From positions 51,713 through 115,712 of the forward strand of contig JAUSTR010000006.1 of NCBI GenBank assembly GCA_030812955.1: DNA of 64,000 nt, given 5' to 3'. The DNA comes from Bacillus alveayuensis (GTDB lineage: Bacteria; Bacillota; Bacilli; Bacillales; Aeribacillaceae). Position 1 is the first letter of the stretch, and each line of letters starts with the position of its first letter. Positions 8,982-17,330 of this stretch are shown here, piece after piece. Position numbers and translations under genes: made by a program. The notes below the pieces were generated by a model. The model ran no database searches, was not told the origin of the DNA, and saw nothing but the letters and a program-made list of their open reading frames with translations.

Positions 8982-9914
8982 TCATTTTGCTTCATATGAC
9001 TTACCCATATTGAATCGCCATCTTTTCAAAAACTTTGATTGGCTTATCGTAAATATCATTATACCACACCATATAAATGAAAATGTAATAAAATCAATCA
9101 TCGAAAATGGTTCATGAAATAGAAAAACACCCATAAGGAAGGTAAGAGTTGGGGCAATATATTGAAAAATCCCAACCATATATAGAGGAATGCGGCTAGC
9201 TCCCATCGCAAATAATAACAGCGGAATCGCCGTCACGATTCCTCCACCCATTAATAACACATTGGTCAACCAATTCCATTGAAAAAATGCACTTTCCCCT
9301 AATGAGTGTAAATAAACTACGTAGACTATACCGGCGGGAAAAACGACAAGTGTTTCTAATGTTAAACCAAATGTTGAGTCAAGCTTCGTTACTTTTTTCG
9401 TTAATCCGTATAAACCAAATGTCATCGCAAGAAGAAGTGATATCCATGGAATTTTCCCGTATTGAATCGTTGAGTTTAGAACGCCAATTCCTGCTACTAT
9501 AAAGGCGATTTGTTGTCCACGGTTCATTTTTTCCTTTAAAAACACCACTCCTAATAAAACACTAATCAATGGATTTATATAATAGCCTAAGCTCGTTTCA
9601 AGAACGCGATCATGATTGACAGCCCATATGTAAATAAACCAGTTTACACTAATAAAAGCAGAGGACAATAACAGTGACACAGACAGTTTAGGACTTTTTA
9701 AAAGATTCGTTAGGAGATGAAGAAGTTCTTTTGATCGTTTCTGAAACATAACGAGAATGATCATAAAAATAAATGACCAAATAATACGATGCGCTAAAAT
9801 CTCCTCTGACCATACATGATCGATGAGCTTCCAATAAAGGGGTAAAATCCCCCATAATACATAGGCGAATGCTGTATATATAGATCCTAGTCTTTCATTT
9901 GCCATGTTTAACAC
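8982..9914 (-). CDS. yojE: EamA-family permease, RarD type (YojE)
   Basis: Integral membrane protein of 310 residues with about ten hydrophobic helices in two EamA repeats. The RarD subfamily signature is clear: YVLWGILPLYWKL near residues 18-30 and AHRIIWSF near 41-48. RarD was first linked to chloramphenicol sensitivity in Gram-negative bacteria; the substrate is unknown. The gene occupies the place of yojE downstream of yojF in B. subtilis, here with the 91-residue and CstR-like genes inserted between. Confidence 0.87.
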   Translation of the reverse strand: MLNMANERLGSIYTAFAYVLWGILPLYWKLIDHVWSEEILAHRIIWSFIFMIILVMFQKRSKELLHLLTNLLKSPKLSVSLLLSSAFISVNWFIYIWAVNHDRVLETSLGYYINPLISVLLGVVFLKEKMNRGQQIAFIVAGIGVLNSTIQYGKIPWISLLLAMTFGLYGLTKKVTKLDSTFGLTLETLVVFPAGIVYVVYLHSLGESAFFQWNWLTNVLLMGGGIVTAIPLLLFAMGASRIPLYMVGIFQYIAPTLTFLMGVFLFHEPFSMIDFITFSFIWCGIMIFTISQSKFLKRWRFNMGKSYEAK

Positions 9915-10013
9915 CTCTATTTCTCTTTTAAATAAAAGAACGGTTATACTTGTTTTTTCATATATTACATTGAATCATTCAGTGAAACATCAATATCGAG
10001 GATGTGACTCACA

Positions 10014-10469
10014 TTGTTTCCTTGGAATCAATTTTTTCAATCGCAAAACTTTCATGACATGATGAAAAAGATGAATGCAAAAGATGTTGAAGACTACGTG
10101 AATCAAGTGATGAACGAAGTATTTCATGCCAATTTTCCAGCAAATTTTCCCTTTTTATCCCCTACCTTTTCGTCTAATGAACATAAAAAGAAGAAGGAAC
10201 ATGCTCCTGATGTTTTCGAAACAAATGAATTTGTATATGTAACGTTGCCCATTTCAGATGAACAAAAAAAGAATATTAAAATTCAACATACAAACCATCA
10301 TCTTTACCTTCTCCATTACCCAAATCAACAAGATCAAAAAAAGATTCTTTTGCCATCTCCAGTAAAAAGGAAAGGGACAAAAGCGTATGTCAAAGATGGG
10401 AAATTGGAAATAAAGTTTTTAAAGAGAGAAGACCATCAATATACAGAAATCGATATTTACCCAAATTGA
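10014..10469 (+). CDS. Hsp20/alpha-crystallin-like protein, possibly spore-associated (GerT/CotP-like)
   Basis: A 151-residue protein. The N-terminus is Phe/Asn/Met-rich (MFPWNQFFQSQNF), followed by a Lys-rich linker and, from about residue 65, a beta-rich region (ETNEFVYVTLPI ... LLPSPVKRKGTKAYVKDGKLEIKF) resembling a divergent alpha-crystallin domain. Bacillus coat and germination proteins GerT, CotM and CotP belong to this divergent group. The start is a TTG at 10014 with a GAGGATG ribosome site about 10 nt upstream. A strong terminator follows. Assignment to GerT specifically is uncertain. Confidence 0.7.
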   Translation: MFPWNQFFQSQNFHDMMKKMNAKDVEDYVNQVMNEVFHANFPANFPFLSPTFSSNEHKKKKEHAPDVFETNEFVYVTLPISDEQKKNIKIQHTNHHLYLLHYPNQQDQKKILLPSPVKRKGTKAYVKDGKLEIKFLKREDHQYTEIDIYPN

Positions 10470-10478
10470 AAAACGTAA

Positions 10479-10511
10479 AAAACTACCTGCTATTAAAACA
10501 GGTAGTTTTTT
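10479..10511. terminator. bidirectional terminator between the Hsp20-like gene and the Gly/Tyr-rich gene
   Basis: A perfect 11-bp stem AAAACTACCTG/CAGGTAGTTTT with a 9-nt loop has T-runs on both strands. It ends the plus-strand Hsp20-like gene and the minus-strand gene at 10522. Confidence 0.9.
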
Positions 10512-10521
10512 ATATTCAATG

Positions 10522-10728
10522 TTAGTAAGGAAACCCTCCATAAGGAAATCCATATGAATATCCATATGGAGATCCATAATAATAAGGGGGATAATAAGGT
10601 CTTGGTCTTGGGTAAAAGAAAGCACTTCCAAGTAATCCTCCTAAAAACCCCCCTAAAAAAGGAAAGCCGAATGGATATGGACGAAAAAACGGTCTGATTC
10701 TTGGGTTTCGGACTTCGTGTGGATACAT
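10522..10728 (-). CDS. small Pro/Gly/Tyr/Phe-rich protein, spore-coat-like
   Basis: A 68-residue low-complexity protein: an N-terminal MYPHEVRNPRIRPFFRP, a short hydrophobic Gly-rich segment (GFLGGLLGSAFFYP) and a C-terminal run of Tyr, Pro and Gly ending FPYGGFPY. The start chosen is the ATG at 10728, because an AAAGGGTG ribosome site lies 7 nt upstream; an in-frame TTG at 10746 would place that site inside the gene. Composition resembles Bacillus coat or crust peptides, but I do not recognise the family. Confidence 0.65.
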   Translation of the reverse strand: MYPHEVRNPRIRPFFRPYPFGFPFLGGFLGGLLGSAFFYPRPRPYYPPYYYGSPYGYSYGFPYGGFPY

Positions 10729-10868
10729 ACATACACCCTTTCTCAAATTTTTACACTAAAAGGGTATTCATCACATGTTCAAATGGCTTGGGCTTTTATC
10801 CTAAAAATGGACTTTTTGTTCATGAACATGAACAAAACGCTCGAGTAAACTTGTCATCATTGTAATTT

Positions 10869-11171
10869 TTATCGATATTTCATTGACCACTTTTGAACTT
10901 CATTCATCACCGTTTCTAAAGCTTTTCCTTTATTTGTTAGTTCATACTCTATTTTAACAGGAGTCTCAGGATAAACCTTCCGCTCCACTATCTTATGTTC
11001 TTCCAATTCTTTCAAACGATCGGCTAACATTTTTTGACTGATTCCTGGAATACTATCCGTTAGATCTTTAAATCGCTTAGGACCACTTAACAGAACATGA
11101 ATAATAAGGCCATTCCATCGTTTTCCTAATAAACAAAAGGCATGTTCAATGTTTGGACAAAGCTTATTCAT
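10869..11171 (-). CDS. yodB: HxlR-family redox-sensing repressor YodB
   Basis: Winged-helix repressor of 100 residues, very close to B. subtilis YodB in the CLLGKRWNGLIIHVL and ISQKMLADRLKELE segments. YodB senses quinones, diamide and hypochlorite through a conserved N-terminal cysteine (Cys6) and represses yodC, azoR1 and spx. Here the cysteine is Cys5 in MNKLCP. I chose ATG at 11171 because it gives the family length and has AGGGGTTG upstream; a longer in-frame extension to 11294 has no family support and covers the promoter region. Divergent from yodC. Confidence 0.9.
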   Translation of the reverse strand: MNKLCPNIEHAFCLLGKRWNGLIIHVLLSGPKRFKDLTDSIPGISQKMLADRLKELEEHKIVERKVYPETPVKIEYELTNKGKALETVMNEVQKWSMKYR

Positions 11172-11241
11172 ATCCAAATCAACCCCTAGAGCTTTTTTCT
11201 TGACGATCAAAGCAATCTTAACAATAATAGATTTGAGATAT

Positions 11242-11260
11242 GACTTACAAAAAGTGAGTC
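11242..11260. promoter_or_regulatory. dyad operator in the yodB-yodC intergenic region
   Basis: The sequence GACTTAC-N5-GTGAGTC is an inverted repeat with one mismatch and an AAAAA spacer. It sits between the divergent yodB and yodC genes, just upstream of an AT-rich TATATTAT -10 region of yodC. This is the expected position for autoregulation and repression of yodC by YodB. Binding is inferred from position and symmetry only. Confidence 0.55.
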
Positions 11261-11320
11261 TGTTTCTTTTATATATTATAAAGGATGATTCCATAAAAAA
11301 ACAACTAGGAGGTTTTACAC

Positions 11321-11947
11321 ATGAATGCAGTATCTGCAGGAAATGATCTTATCCAACTTATGAAAGATCGAACTTCCATTCGCCATTTCCACCCAAATGC
11401 GACCATCGATGAATCAGAAGTGAAAGAAATTCTTGAAATAGCTGGAAAAGCTCCTTCGGCTTGGAACTTACAACATTGGCACTTTGTTGTATTCCATAGC
11501 CAAAAAGCAAAAGAACGTCTATTGCCAATTGCCTATAATCAAAGTCAAATTATCAATAGTTCTGTTGTTATTGCTGTATTAGGTGATTTACAAGCAAACA
11601 AAAAGACAGATGCGGTATATGATCCGCTAGTTCAACAAGGATTTATGACAACAGAAGTGAAACAAACATTATCAAACCAAATTGATGGTGCTTATCAAGA
11701 TCAACAATTCGCTCGCGATTCTGCCTTTTCCAATGCTTCACTTGCAGCCATGCAATTAATGTTAGCGGCAAAAGCAAAAGATTATGATTCATGCGCCATC
11801 GGTGGTTTTAATAAAGAACAATTTGTAAAAGAATTTAACATTTCTGATCGGTTTATTCCGATTATGCTTATTGCAATTGGAAAAGCAGCAAAACCTGCTC
11901 ATAAAAGCAATCGCTTAAATTTAGATGAACTATCGACATGGTTATAA
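11321..11947 (+). CDS. yodC: nitroreductase family NAD(P)H oxidoreductase YodC
   Basis: FMN-dependent nitroreductase of 208 residues with the family RTSIRHFHP N-terminal motif, the APSAWNLQHWHFVVF motif and a C-terminal AIGKA segment. In B. subtilis YodC is induced by catechol and other quinone-like electrophiles through YodB and is thought to reduce them. AGGAGG lies upstream of ATG 11321. It is divergent from yodB across a dyad operator and ends at a strong bidirectional terminator. Confidence 0.93.
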   Translation: MNAVSAGNDLIQLMKDRTSIRHFHPNATIDESEVKEILEIAGKAPSAWNLQHWHFVVFHSQKAKERLLPIAYNQSQIINSSVVIAVLGDLQANKKTDAVYDPLVQQGFMTTEVKQTLSNQIDGAYQDQQFARDSAFSNASLAAMQLMLAAKAKDYDSCAIGGFNKEQFVKEFNISDRFIPIMLIAIGKAAKPAHKSNRLNLDELSTWL

Positions 11948-12012
11948 CTCATTCATTCGTTGACAGCTATCGGTTGGAATCAATATCTTTAACGAAAATC
12001 CTATATGTCATA

Positions 12013-12052
12013 CATGAAAAAACTCTTTGCGTATGCAAAGAGTTTTTTCATG
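12013..12052. terminator. strong bidirectional terminator between yodC and ctpA
   Basis: Perfect 18-bp inverted repeat with a 4-nt GTAT loop: a core ACTCTTTGC stem flanked by A6 on one side and T6 on the other. It ends yodC on the plus strand; its right arm overlaps the stop codon of ctpA (12048-12050) and ends ctpA on the minus strand. Confidence 0.95.
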
Positions 12053-13439
12053 ATGCAAGCTCCTCTTTTAACACATCGATCGCTTTTTTCATCTGTGTAT
12101 CATTTTCCAATATTTTATTTCTGACTAGCTCCATTAATTTAGTTGTCGTTTCTCCTTCAATTTGTCCTGTTTCGGTTAATTTTTGCTCCGCCTGGAATGA
12201 TTGAACAACCTTTTCTTCAGCATGATCAAAAAAACCATCAACTTTTACTTGATAACCGATTGCCTTTAACATTTCTTCAGCTGTTTTGACTTCAGGAGAC
12301 GAATCTCCTTCTTTTAACGTTATGTTAGGATCTAAATAAGAAATGTTTGCATATTCCGGTAAGGATACTTCAAATTGAGGTTTTAATCCTTTTTCATGAA
12401 TCCAATTCCCTGATGGAGTCAGCCATTTAGCGATCGTATATTTAATGGAAGAACCATCAGGAAAATCTTGTGCATTTTGTACCGTTCCTTTCCCAAATGT
12501 TTTTTCACCTACAATTGGAATATTCGCTGATTCATGTAAAGCAGCAGCCATTATTTCCGCTGCACTTGCCGTACCGTTATCTGTCATTACAACGACCGGT
12601 ACTTTTACAACTGATGGATTTTCCGCTTTAAACGTTTCAACCGTTCCATCCTTCTGTTCAACTTGTAAAATCGTATCTCCTTTATTTAAAAACATATCTG
12701 TCATCGCAATCGCTTGATCCATTAATCCTCCTGGATTTTGTCTTAAATCAATGATGATCCCTTTCACTTGTTGTTTTTCAAAATCCATTAATGCTTCGGC
12801 CAATTCTTGACCGGTCTTTTCAGAAAATCTAGTAATTTGAATTTTGCCTATTTTGTCATCCGTTACATCTGTATAAACTGTTTGAATCGGAATCGTATCA
12901 CGAGTAATCGTCAAATTGATCACGCCGATCCCTTTTCTTTCAATTTTTAATTCCACTTTTGTCCCTTTTTCTCCCCGAATTAACATGATCGCTTCATGAA
13001 CGGACATTCCTTCAATGTTTTGTCCATCTACTTCAATAATTTGATCTTCAGGTTTTAAACCTGATTTTTCTGCTGGAGAGCCTTTAATCGGAGAAACAAC
13101 CGTAATTTTCCCATTTTTTTCTGTTACCTCAGCGCCGATTCCTTCGAAGCTGGAGGAAATCGATTCATGAAATCCTTTCGATTCTTCAACATCCATATAC
13201 GTTGTATAAGGATCTCCAAGTGATTCAACCATCCCTTTAATAGCCCCTTCAATTAACACTTTTTGATCAATGTCTTCTACGTAATTTTTTTCGAGAATTT
13301 CATATGCTTCCACAAGCTTGTCAAAACCTTGTTGATTCATAGATCCTTTTTGGGACTGAAAAAACAAATAGGAAATCCCTACGCTAAATAAAGGAATAAG
13401 GATGATTCCTAATATTAGATTTCTTTTTTTTATGTACAA
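12048..13439 (-). CDS. ctpA: C-terminal processing serine peptidase CtpA (S41 family)
   Basis: Membrane-anchored extracytoplasmic protease of 463 residues. An N-terminal signal anchor (about 8-27) is followed by a PDZ domain (about 95-180, with GIGAEV and SGLKPEDQI), the S41 catalytic domain with Ser in DNGTASAAEIMAAAL and the catalytic Lys in GEKTFGKGTVQ, and a C-terminal peptidoglycan-binding domain (about 380-450). It has a TTG start at 13439 with a GAAGGTGG site. A yodC-ctpA-yodH order as in B. subtilis supports the symbol; CtpB is the paralogue used in SigK checkpoint signalling. Confidence 0.93.
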   Translation of the reverse strand: MYIKKRNLILGIILIPLFSVGISYLFFQSQKGSMNQQGFDKLVEAYEILEKNYVEDIDQKVLIEGAIKGMVESLGDPYTTYMDVEESKGFHESISSSFEGIGAEVTEKNGKITVVSPIKGSPAEKSGLKPEDQIIEVDGQNIEGMSVHEAIMLIRGEKGTKVELKIERKGIGVINLTITRDTIPIQTVYTDVTDDKIGKIQITRFSEKTGQELAEALMDFEKQQVKGIIIDLRQNPGGLMDQAIAMTDMFLNKGDTILQVEQKDGTVETFKAENPSVVKVPVVVMTDNGTASAAEIMAAALHESANIPIVGEKTFGKGTVQNAQDFPDGSSIKYTIAKWLTPSGNWIHEKGLKPQFEVSLPEYANISYLDPNITLKEGDSSPEVKTAEEMLKAIGYQVKVDGFFDHAEEKVVQSFQAEQKLTETGQIEGETTTKLMELVRNKILENDTQMKKAIDVLKEELAS

Positions 13440-13595
13440 ACTAACACCACCTTCATTAACATGATTACATTATGTCTGACAATGTACAGTATCGTCAATA
13501 AAAAAAACTCATTTTCTCAAATACTCCAACCTATTCGTCTACAAACAATAGCGTTAGTTGGCTCACCCTCTACTAGTTGGTTCTTCTTTTTTTTT

Positions 13596-13680
13596 GGCTC
13601 TTTTCGTAAACTTTGTTGGATTCGACTGTGAATGACAGTCGAAAAGCTGTAGTAAAGCAACCATCTTTTAGAAAAGAGCC
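13596..13680 (+). repeat. nested-palindrome repeat, copy A (85 bp, short form)
   Basis: Starts GGCTCTTTTCGTAAACTTTG and ends AGAAAAGAGCC, with an internal TTCGACTGT/ACAGTCGAA hairpin and no further internal module. It lies in the divergent ctpA-yodH intergenic region. Six further copies occur in the window. A 69-codon open frame through this copy has no ribosome site and I regard it as spurious. The rest of 13440-13823 holds only upstream regions of the two genes. Confidence 0.85.
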
Positions 13681-13823
13681 TATTTTTTCATTACATAATA
13701 ACCAATCCGTTTTTAAAATTATTTTAATGTATGATCTTGTAATGTACACGAAGTTCTTTTGATTATGTTCACCATTTTCCAATTACAGCATATCGTATTA
13801 AAAAGTTTGAAAGGAACGACACG

Positions 13824-14525
13824 ATGTCATCACCTTATTTAAAAATGTTATCAAGTCTTGGTATTGGTGGAGCACATCCAGGTGGATTCTTATTAACAAA
13901 AGAACTCATTGATCGGATAAACCTTGACGTGTCAGCACATATATTAGATGCTGGCTGCGGTACAGGACAAACAGTGGAGTTTTTATATCATTTAGGCTAT
14001 TCCGTTATCGGTGTGGATCAAGATGCGAAAATGATTGAACGAGCAAAAAAACGATTCAAAATTGGAGAACACCCACCTTTTATTCAAGCAAATCTATGTC
14101 AACTCCCCTTTTCCGAACATTCATTTGACACGGTGCTGTCGGAATCCGTATTAGCCTTTACTCCCACAGCTTTATCTCTTCCTAATATCCATTACGTGTT
14201 AAAAAAGAATGGTGTCTTTGCAGCGATTGAAATGGTTGTCACAACTTCACTAACTGAACAAGAACAAATAGAGCTGCAAGATTTTTATGGTTTTCAGCAA
14301 TTTTTAAATGAATATGAATGGACTCAATTGTTGGAAAAATATCGTTTCCATGTGCAGGAAATCATCGGTGAAATGGATATCGATCTTGAATTCGAACCGA
14401 CTACTGAATTTGATTTATCTTCTTCGATTGATCTAAATGTATTCGACCTATTACAGCAGCATGAAACACTTACAAAAAAATATTTAAACAAATTAGGATA
14501 CCGTATTTTTATTTGTAAGAAGTAG
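13824..14525 (+). CDS. yodH: class I SAM-dependent methyltransferase YodH
   Basis: A 233-residue Rossmann-fold methyltransferase. Motif I is ILDAGCGTGQT (about residues 41-51) with the acidic GVDQD at the end of strand 2, then QANLCQLPFSEHSFDTVLSE (motifs II/III). It resembles small-molecule methyltransferases of the UbiE/Met11 type; the substrate is unknown. ATG at 13824 has GAAAGGAA upstream. Position between ctpA and yodI matches B. subtilis yodH. Confidence 0.88.
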   Translation: MSSPYLKMLSSLGIGGAHPGGFLLTKELIDRINLDVSAHILDAGCGTGQTVEFLYHLGYSVIGVDQDAKMIERAKKRFKIGEHPPFIQANLCQLPFSEHSFDTVLSESVLAFTPTALSLPNIHYVLKKNGVFAAIEMVVTTSLTEQEQIELQDFYGFQQFLNEYEWTQLLEKYRFHVQEIIGEMDIDLEFEPTTEFDLSSSIDLNVFDLLQQHETLTKKYLNKLGYRIFICKK

Positions 14526-14595
14526 ACATCCGTACAAGCAATCCCGTCCTTTAGGACATAGTTTATTGGTGAAAACCTTTTTAGGGGGAATAAGG

Positions 14596-14865
14596 ATGTC
14601 AGATCAAATTTACCGTTTATGCTGTCAATATCGTGGCAAGGTTGTCCGCATTCATGATCGTTTTGGACGTATACATGTGGGAAGAATTGTGAATGTTAAT
14701 CGCCATAAAGTATTTATTCAGCCATTCATTCGCCGGAATCCAGTTGGTTTTGGTTATTATGGCGGATTTTACGGTGGATATTATGGAGGATATTGGGGAG
14801 CTCCATTTGCCCTCGCATTAGGATTCATTGTTGGTATTGCTTTAGCTGGCCTATTTTTCTGGTAA
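14596..14865 (+). CDS. yodI: YodI-like small Gly/Tyr-rich membrane-associated protein
   Basis: An 89-residue protein: an N-terminal basic domain (QYRGKVVRIHDRFGRIHVGRI) like a short KOW/SH3-type strand pair, a central GYYGGFYGGYYGGYWG low-complexity tract, and a C-terminal hydrophobic helix (ALALGFIVGIALAGLFFW). ATG at 14596 is preceded by AGGGGGAAT; an upstream in-frame start at 14566 would put this ribosome site inside the gene. Location matches B. subtilis yodI, a gene of unknown function; the composition suggests a spore-associated protein. Confidence 0.75.
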   Translation: MSDQIYRLCCQYRGKVVRIHDRFGRIHVGRIVNVNRHKVFIQPFIRRNPVGFGYYGGFYGGYYGGYWGAPFALALGFIVGIALAGLFFW

Positions 14866-14878
14866 ACGCAGAATATAC

Positions 14879-14910
14879 AAAAAATCTTCCATCAACATGG
14901 AAGATTTTTA
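14879..14910. terminator. bidirectional terminator between yodI and yodJ
   Basis: A 14-bp stem AAAAAATCTTCCAT/ATGGAAGATTTTTA with a 4-nt loop, A- and T-tracts on both sides, overlapping the yodJ stop codon. Confidence 0.92.
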
Positions 14911-15717
14911 TATTTTCTTCACTTTTTCAAAATATTCTTCCAAGGTTAGCTGATTTTCGTAAATGACTTTCGCAGCCTTTTTACCGACATAGCGAATGTG
15001 CCAAGGTTCATATTGATACTTTGTAATTTGTTCCTTCCCTTTTGGATAACGAATAATATAACCAAATTCATGAGCATGTTCAGCCAGCCATTTACCTTCA
15101 ATAGTTTCTCCAAATTTTTCTGTAATTTGAAATTGTACACTTTCACTCGTTACATCAATCGAAAGACCTGTTTGGTGTTCACTATGACCCGCTTTAGCAA
15201 CAGCCAGTGCAGCTTCTTCTTTTCCTTTTGTTGATACTTCCTGACTAAATAACGATTGTTGATGTTCATACGGACGGTAAGCGGAAACGCCATATAAATG
15301 AATGCCATTTTTACTAGCGGCAGCAAACAATTGTTCTAATGCTTTTGCTGCTTCTTTTCTCATATAACGTTTCGGCAAATCTAAATCCCCGAATGAAAAC
15401 GGTACATTTGGAATCGTTAAATCATTCGGGATATAGTCTGAAGGTAACGTAAATTCTTTGTTCACTAAAACTAAAACATTGTCAGGGTTTTGAATGATCG
15501 CTTCCCCATTAACCATTTTGATTTCATTAAAATATTGGGCTTCGAGAAGAAAGTTTGGATCCATTTGCTCTGTCACTTGCTGCGATTCATTCGCTGTTTT
15601 TTCAATATCATTTTTACTCGTTTGTTCTTGCTCATGAACATTCTTTTTTTCAATTCCTTGCTGGCATCCGGAAAGGATGAACAAGATGATTACAAACGTT
15701 ATGATCCATTTATTCAT
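14908..15717 (-). CDS. yodJ: lipoprotein D-alanyl-D-alanine carboxypeptidase YodJ (VanY family)
   Basis: Zinc carboxypeptidase of 269 residues that trims the terminal D-Ala of peptidoglycan stems. A lipoprotein signal with lipobox LSGC is near residues 14-17. The catalytic domain has SAYRPYEHQ, the metal-binding SEHQTGLSIDV motif and a C-terminal EPWHIRYVG with the third zinc His. I prefer ATG at 15717, preceded by GAGGTG, over an in-frame ATG six codons upstream that overlaps this site. Between yodI and deoD as in B. subtilis. Confidence 0.9.
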   Translation of the reverse strand: MNKWIITFVIILFILSGCQQGIEKKNVHEQEQTSKNDIEKTANESQQVTEQMDPNFLLEAQYFNEIKMVNGEAIIQNPDNVLVLVNKEFTLPSDYIPNDLTIPNVPFSFGDLDLPKRYMRKEAAKALEQLFAAASKNGIHLYGVSAYRPYEHQQSLFSQEVSTKGKEEAALAVAKAGHSEHQTGLSIDVTSESVQFQITEKFGETIEGKWLAEHAHEFGYIIRYPKGKEQITKYQYEPWHIRYVGKKAAKVIYENQLTLEEYFEKVKKI

Positions 15718-15857
15718 GTTGAAGTCACACCTCATTTATTTTTGCACAAGCTTTATTGTATCATGATTGACTGTCATTTAGTATGACCAAAAAGCATTAC
15801 TTGCTTCATCTAGATATGTTCCGATCGCAATTAGCTCTCTCACTTTTACGGTAATGA

Positions 15858-15892
15858 AACAAGGACATGGAGTTTTTTACCATGTCCTTGTT
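15858..15892 (-). terminator. terminator hairpin downstream of deoD
   Basis: A perfect 13-bp stem AACAAGGACATGG/CCATGTCCTTGTT with a 9-nt loop lies just after the deoD stop codon on the minus strand. The T-tract after it is short. Confidence 0.7.
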
Positions 15893-15896
15893 CACT

Positions 15897-16601
15897 TTAT
15901 TCTTTCAATGCAGCTTCAAGTGCAATTTTGATCATGTCATTAAAGGTAGTTTGCCGCTCATGGGCTGTTGTTTCTTCCCCTGTTATTACATGGTCGCTAA
16001 CTGTTAAGACTGACAATGCTTTTCGTCCGAACTTTGCGGCTAATGTATAAAGCGCAGCTGTTTCCATTTCAATAGCTAATATTCCATATTGAGCCCATTT
16101 TTCCAATTCCGCATTGTCATTATAAAACATGTCAGCAGTAAAGACGTTTCCGACTTTCACATCAATTCCACGTTTTAATGCTACATCATATGCCTGTTTT
16201 AGAAGATCAAAATTAGCAGTTGGAGCATAATCTACACCACCAAACGTTTGTCGGTTCATTTGTGAATCTGTGGAAGCAGACATCGCCAAAATGACATCAC
16301 GGACCTTTACATCTTTTTGAATGGCTCCACATGAACCAACGCGAATTAACTTTTGTACATCATATTCTCTTATCAATTCATTAACATATATGGATATGGA
16401 CGGGACACCCATTCCTGTCCCTTGAACAGAAACTTTTTTTCCCTTATACGTTCCAGTAAAACCTAGCATACCTCGAACTTCATTGTAGCATGTTGCATTT
16501 TCTAAAAAATGTTCGGCAATATATTTTGCCCGTAGTGGGTCGCCTGGCAATAATATCGTTTCTGCAATTTCTCCTTTTTTTGCACCAATATGGACACTCA
16601 T
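15897..16601 (-). CDS. deoD: purine nucleoside phosphorylase, DeoD type
   Basis: Hexameric purine nucleoside phosphorylase of 234 residues, splitting purine (deoxy)nucleosides with phosphate for salvage. The N-terminal [20 protein letters not shown], the phosphate-binding LIRVGSCGA segment, FTADMFY and EMETAALY motifs (with the Glu contacting ribose) and the catalytic Asp in LTVSDH are all present. Length equals the usual 233-236. Preceded by a GGAGGAAA site; conserved position beside yodJ. Confidence 0.97.
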   Translation of the reverse strand: MSVHIGAKKGEIAETILLPGDPLRAKYIAEHFLENATCYNEVRGMLGFTGTYKGKKVSVQGTGMGVPSISIYVNELIREYDVQKLIRVGSCGAIQKDVKVRDVILAMSASTDSQMNRQTFGGVDYAPTANFDLLKQAYDVALKRGIDVKVGNVFTADMFYNDNAELEKWAQYGILAIEMETAALYTLAAKFGRKALSVLTVSDHVITGEETTAHERQTTFNDMIKIALEAALKE

Positions 16602-16736
16602 CCTGTTTCCTCCTCAAGTCAGTGGATAAATAGTCTAGCACGAACAATCTTAACATAATTTTTCTTACATATAAATGTGCGATTGACACATTGTATAAAT
16701 AGAAGTTAAATATTTAAACAAAAGGAAAGGTGACTT

Positions 16737-16880
16737 ATGGGTAAAAAACATCGAAACCGCATTAACCAGCCAAAAAAAAATAATCATATTTCAAAAGATG
16801 TAATGGAAGCAGAACATGAAGTACATGAAAAAGAAATTTTAGCGACAAAAAGAAAAAACGGCCCAGGATATCATTTATAA
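16737..16880 (+). CDS. small basic 47-residue protein, SASP-like composition
   Basis: MGKKHRNRINQPKK start, rich in Lys, His, Asn and Glu, with no Cys and no hydrophobic segment, ending KRKNGPGYHL. A good ribosome site (AAAGGAAAGG) precedes ATG 16737, and a strong plus-strand terminator follows within 25 bp, so this is a compact single-gene unit. I do not recognise the family; composition resembles minor small acid-soluble spore proteins of Bacillus. Confidence 0.7.
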   Translation: MGKKHRNRINQPKKNNHISKDVMEAEHEVHEKEILATKRKNGPGYHL

Positions 16881-16903
16881 CATGTTCCTTGGAGAAAGAA
16901 TCT

Positions 16904-16938
16904 AACGCTAGTTGCTTGTTGAAACGACTAGCGTTTTT
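16904..16938 (+). terminator. terminator of the small basic gene
   Basis: A 9-bp stem AACGCTAGT/ACTAGCGTT with a 14-nt loop followed by TTTTT on the plus strand. Confidence 0.8.
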
Positions 16939-16946
16939 CATATGAT

Positions 16947-17261
16947 TTAACGAACATGTATACGATGAACTTTTTTCCAGCCCCCTGGCTGTAGCTGATA
17001 ATACGATTGACCTTTCTTTCCTTCATCTATTAATACGATATCACCTGTCCCGATATATCTTGCTTCATAATCATTTGGGATTGTATCTGGTATATTAAAT
17101 GTTCGAAAAGTTTTGTTTAAAGCATCTGCATGATTTTTGGCCGAAACGATATATCGGTAGACAGGTTTATATCCTTTCGTCTCTCCAAAATGAGGAGTTT
17201 GAAAAATTGTTACATCAAATTCAGTTGCCTTACTTTTTAATTTCAATAATGCGGATACCAT
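16947..17261 (-). CDS. yodL: YodL-like protein
   Basis: A 104-residue soluble protein that matches the B. subtilis yodL position (between deoD and yodM). It contains an LPGDI-like core (FNIPDTIPNDYEARYIGTGD ... DEGKKGQSYYQL) reminiscent of a YodL/LPD domain; no catalytic residues are evident. GGAGGGATC precedes ATG 17261. B. subtilis YodL affects cell shape through MreB-type proteins when overproduced during sporulation; transfer of that role to this protein is inference. Confidence 0.7.
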   Translation of the reverse strand: MVSALLKLKSKATEFDVTIFQTPHFGETKGYKPVYRYIVSAKNHADALNKTFRTFNIPDTIPNDYEARYIGTGDIVLIDEGKKGQSYYQLQPGGWKKVHRIHVR

Positions 17262-17330
17262 CTGATCCCTCCCGGCTCCTTTTTAGTAAGTATTAGCGGT
17301 TTAACCGGGATTTCCTTTATCAACATTTTA

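Noticed and set aside
10419..10732. Two further minus-strand frames overlapping the Gly/Tyr-rich gene
   Set aside because: They are frame shadows: only the 10522-10728 frame has a correctly spaced ribosome site and a terminator directly after the stop.
13573..13782. 69-codon minus-strand frame between ctpA and yodH
   Set aside because: It runs through repeat copy A, has no ribosome site and has no protein-like similarity; the repeat explains the open frame.
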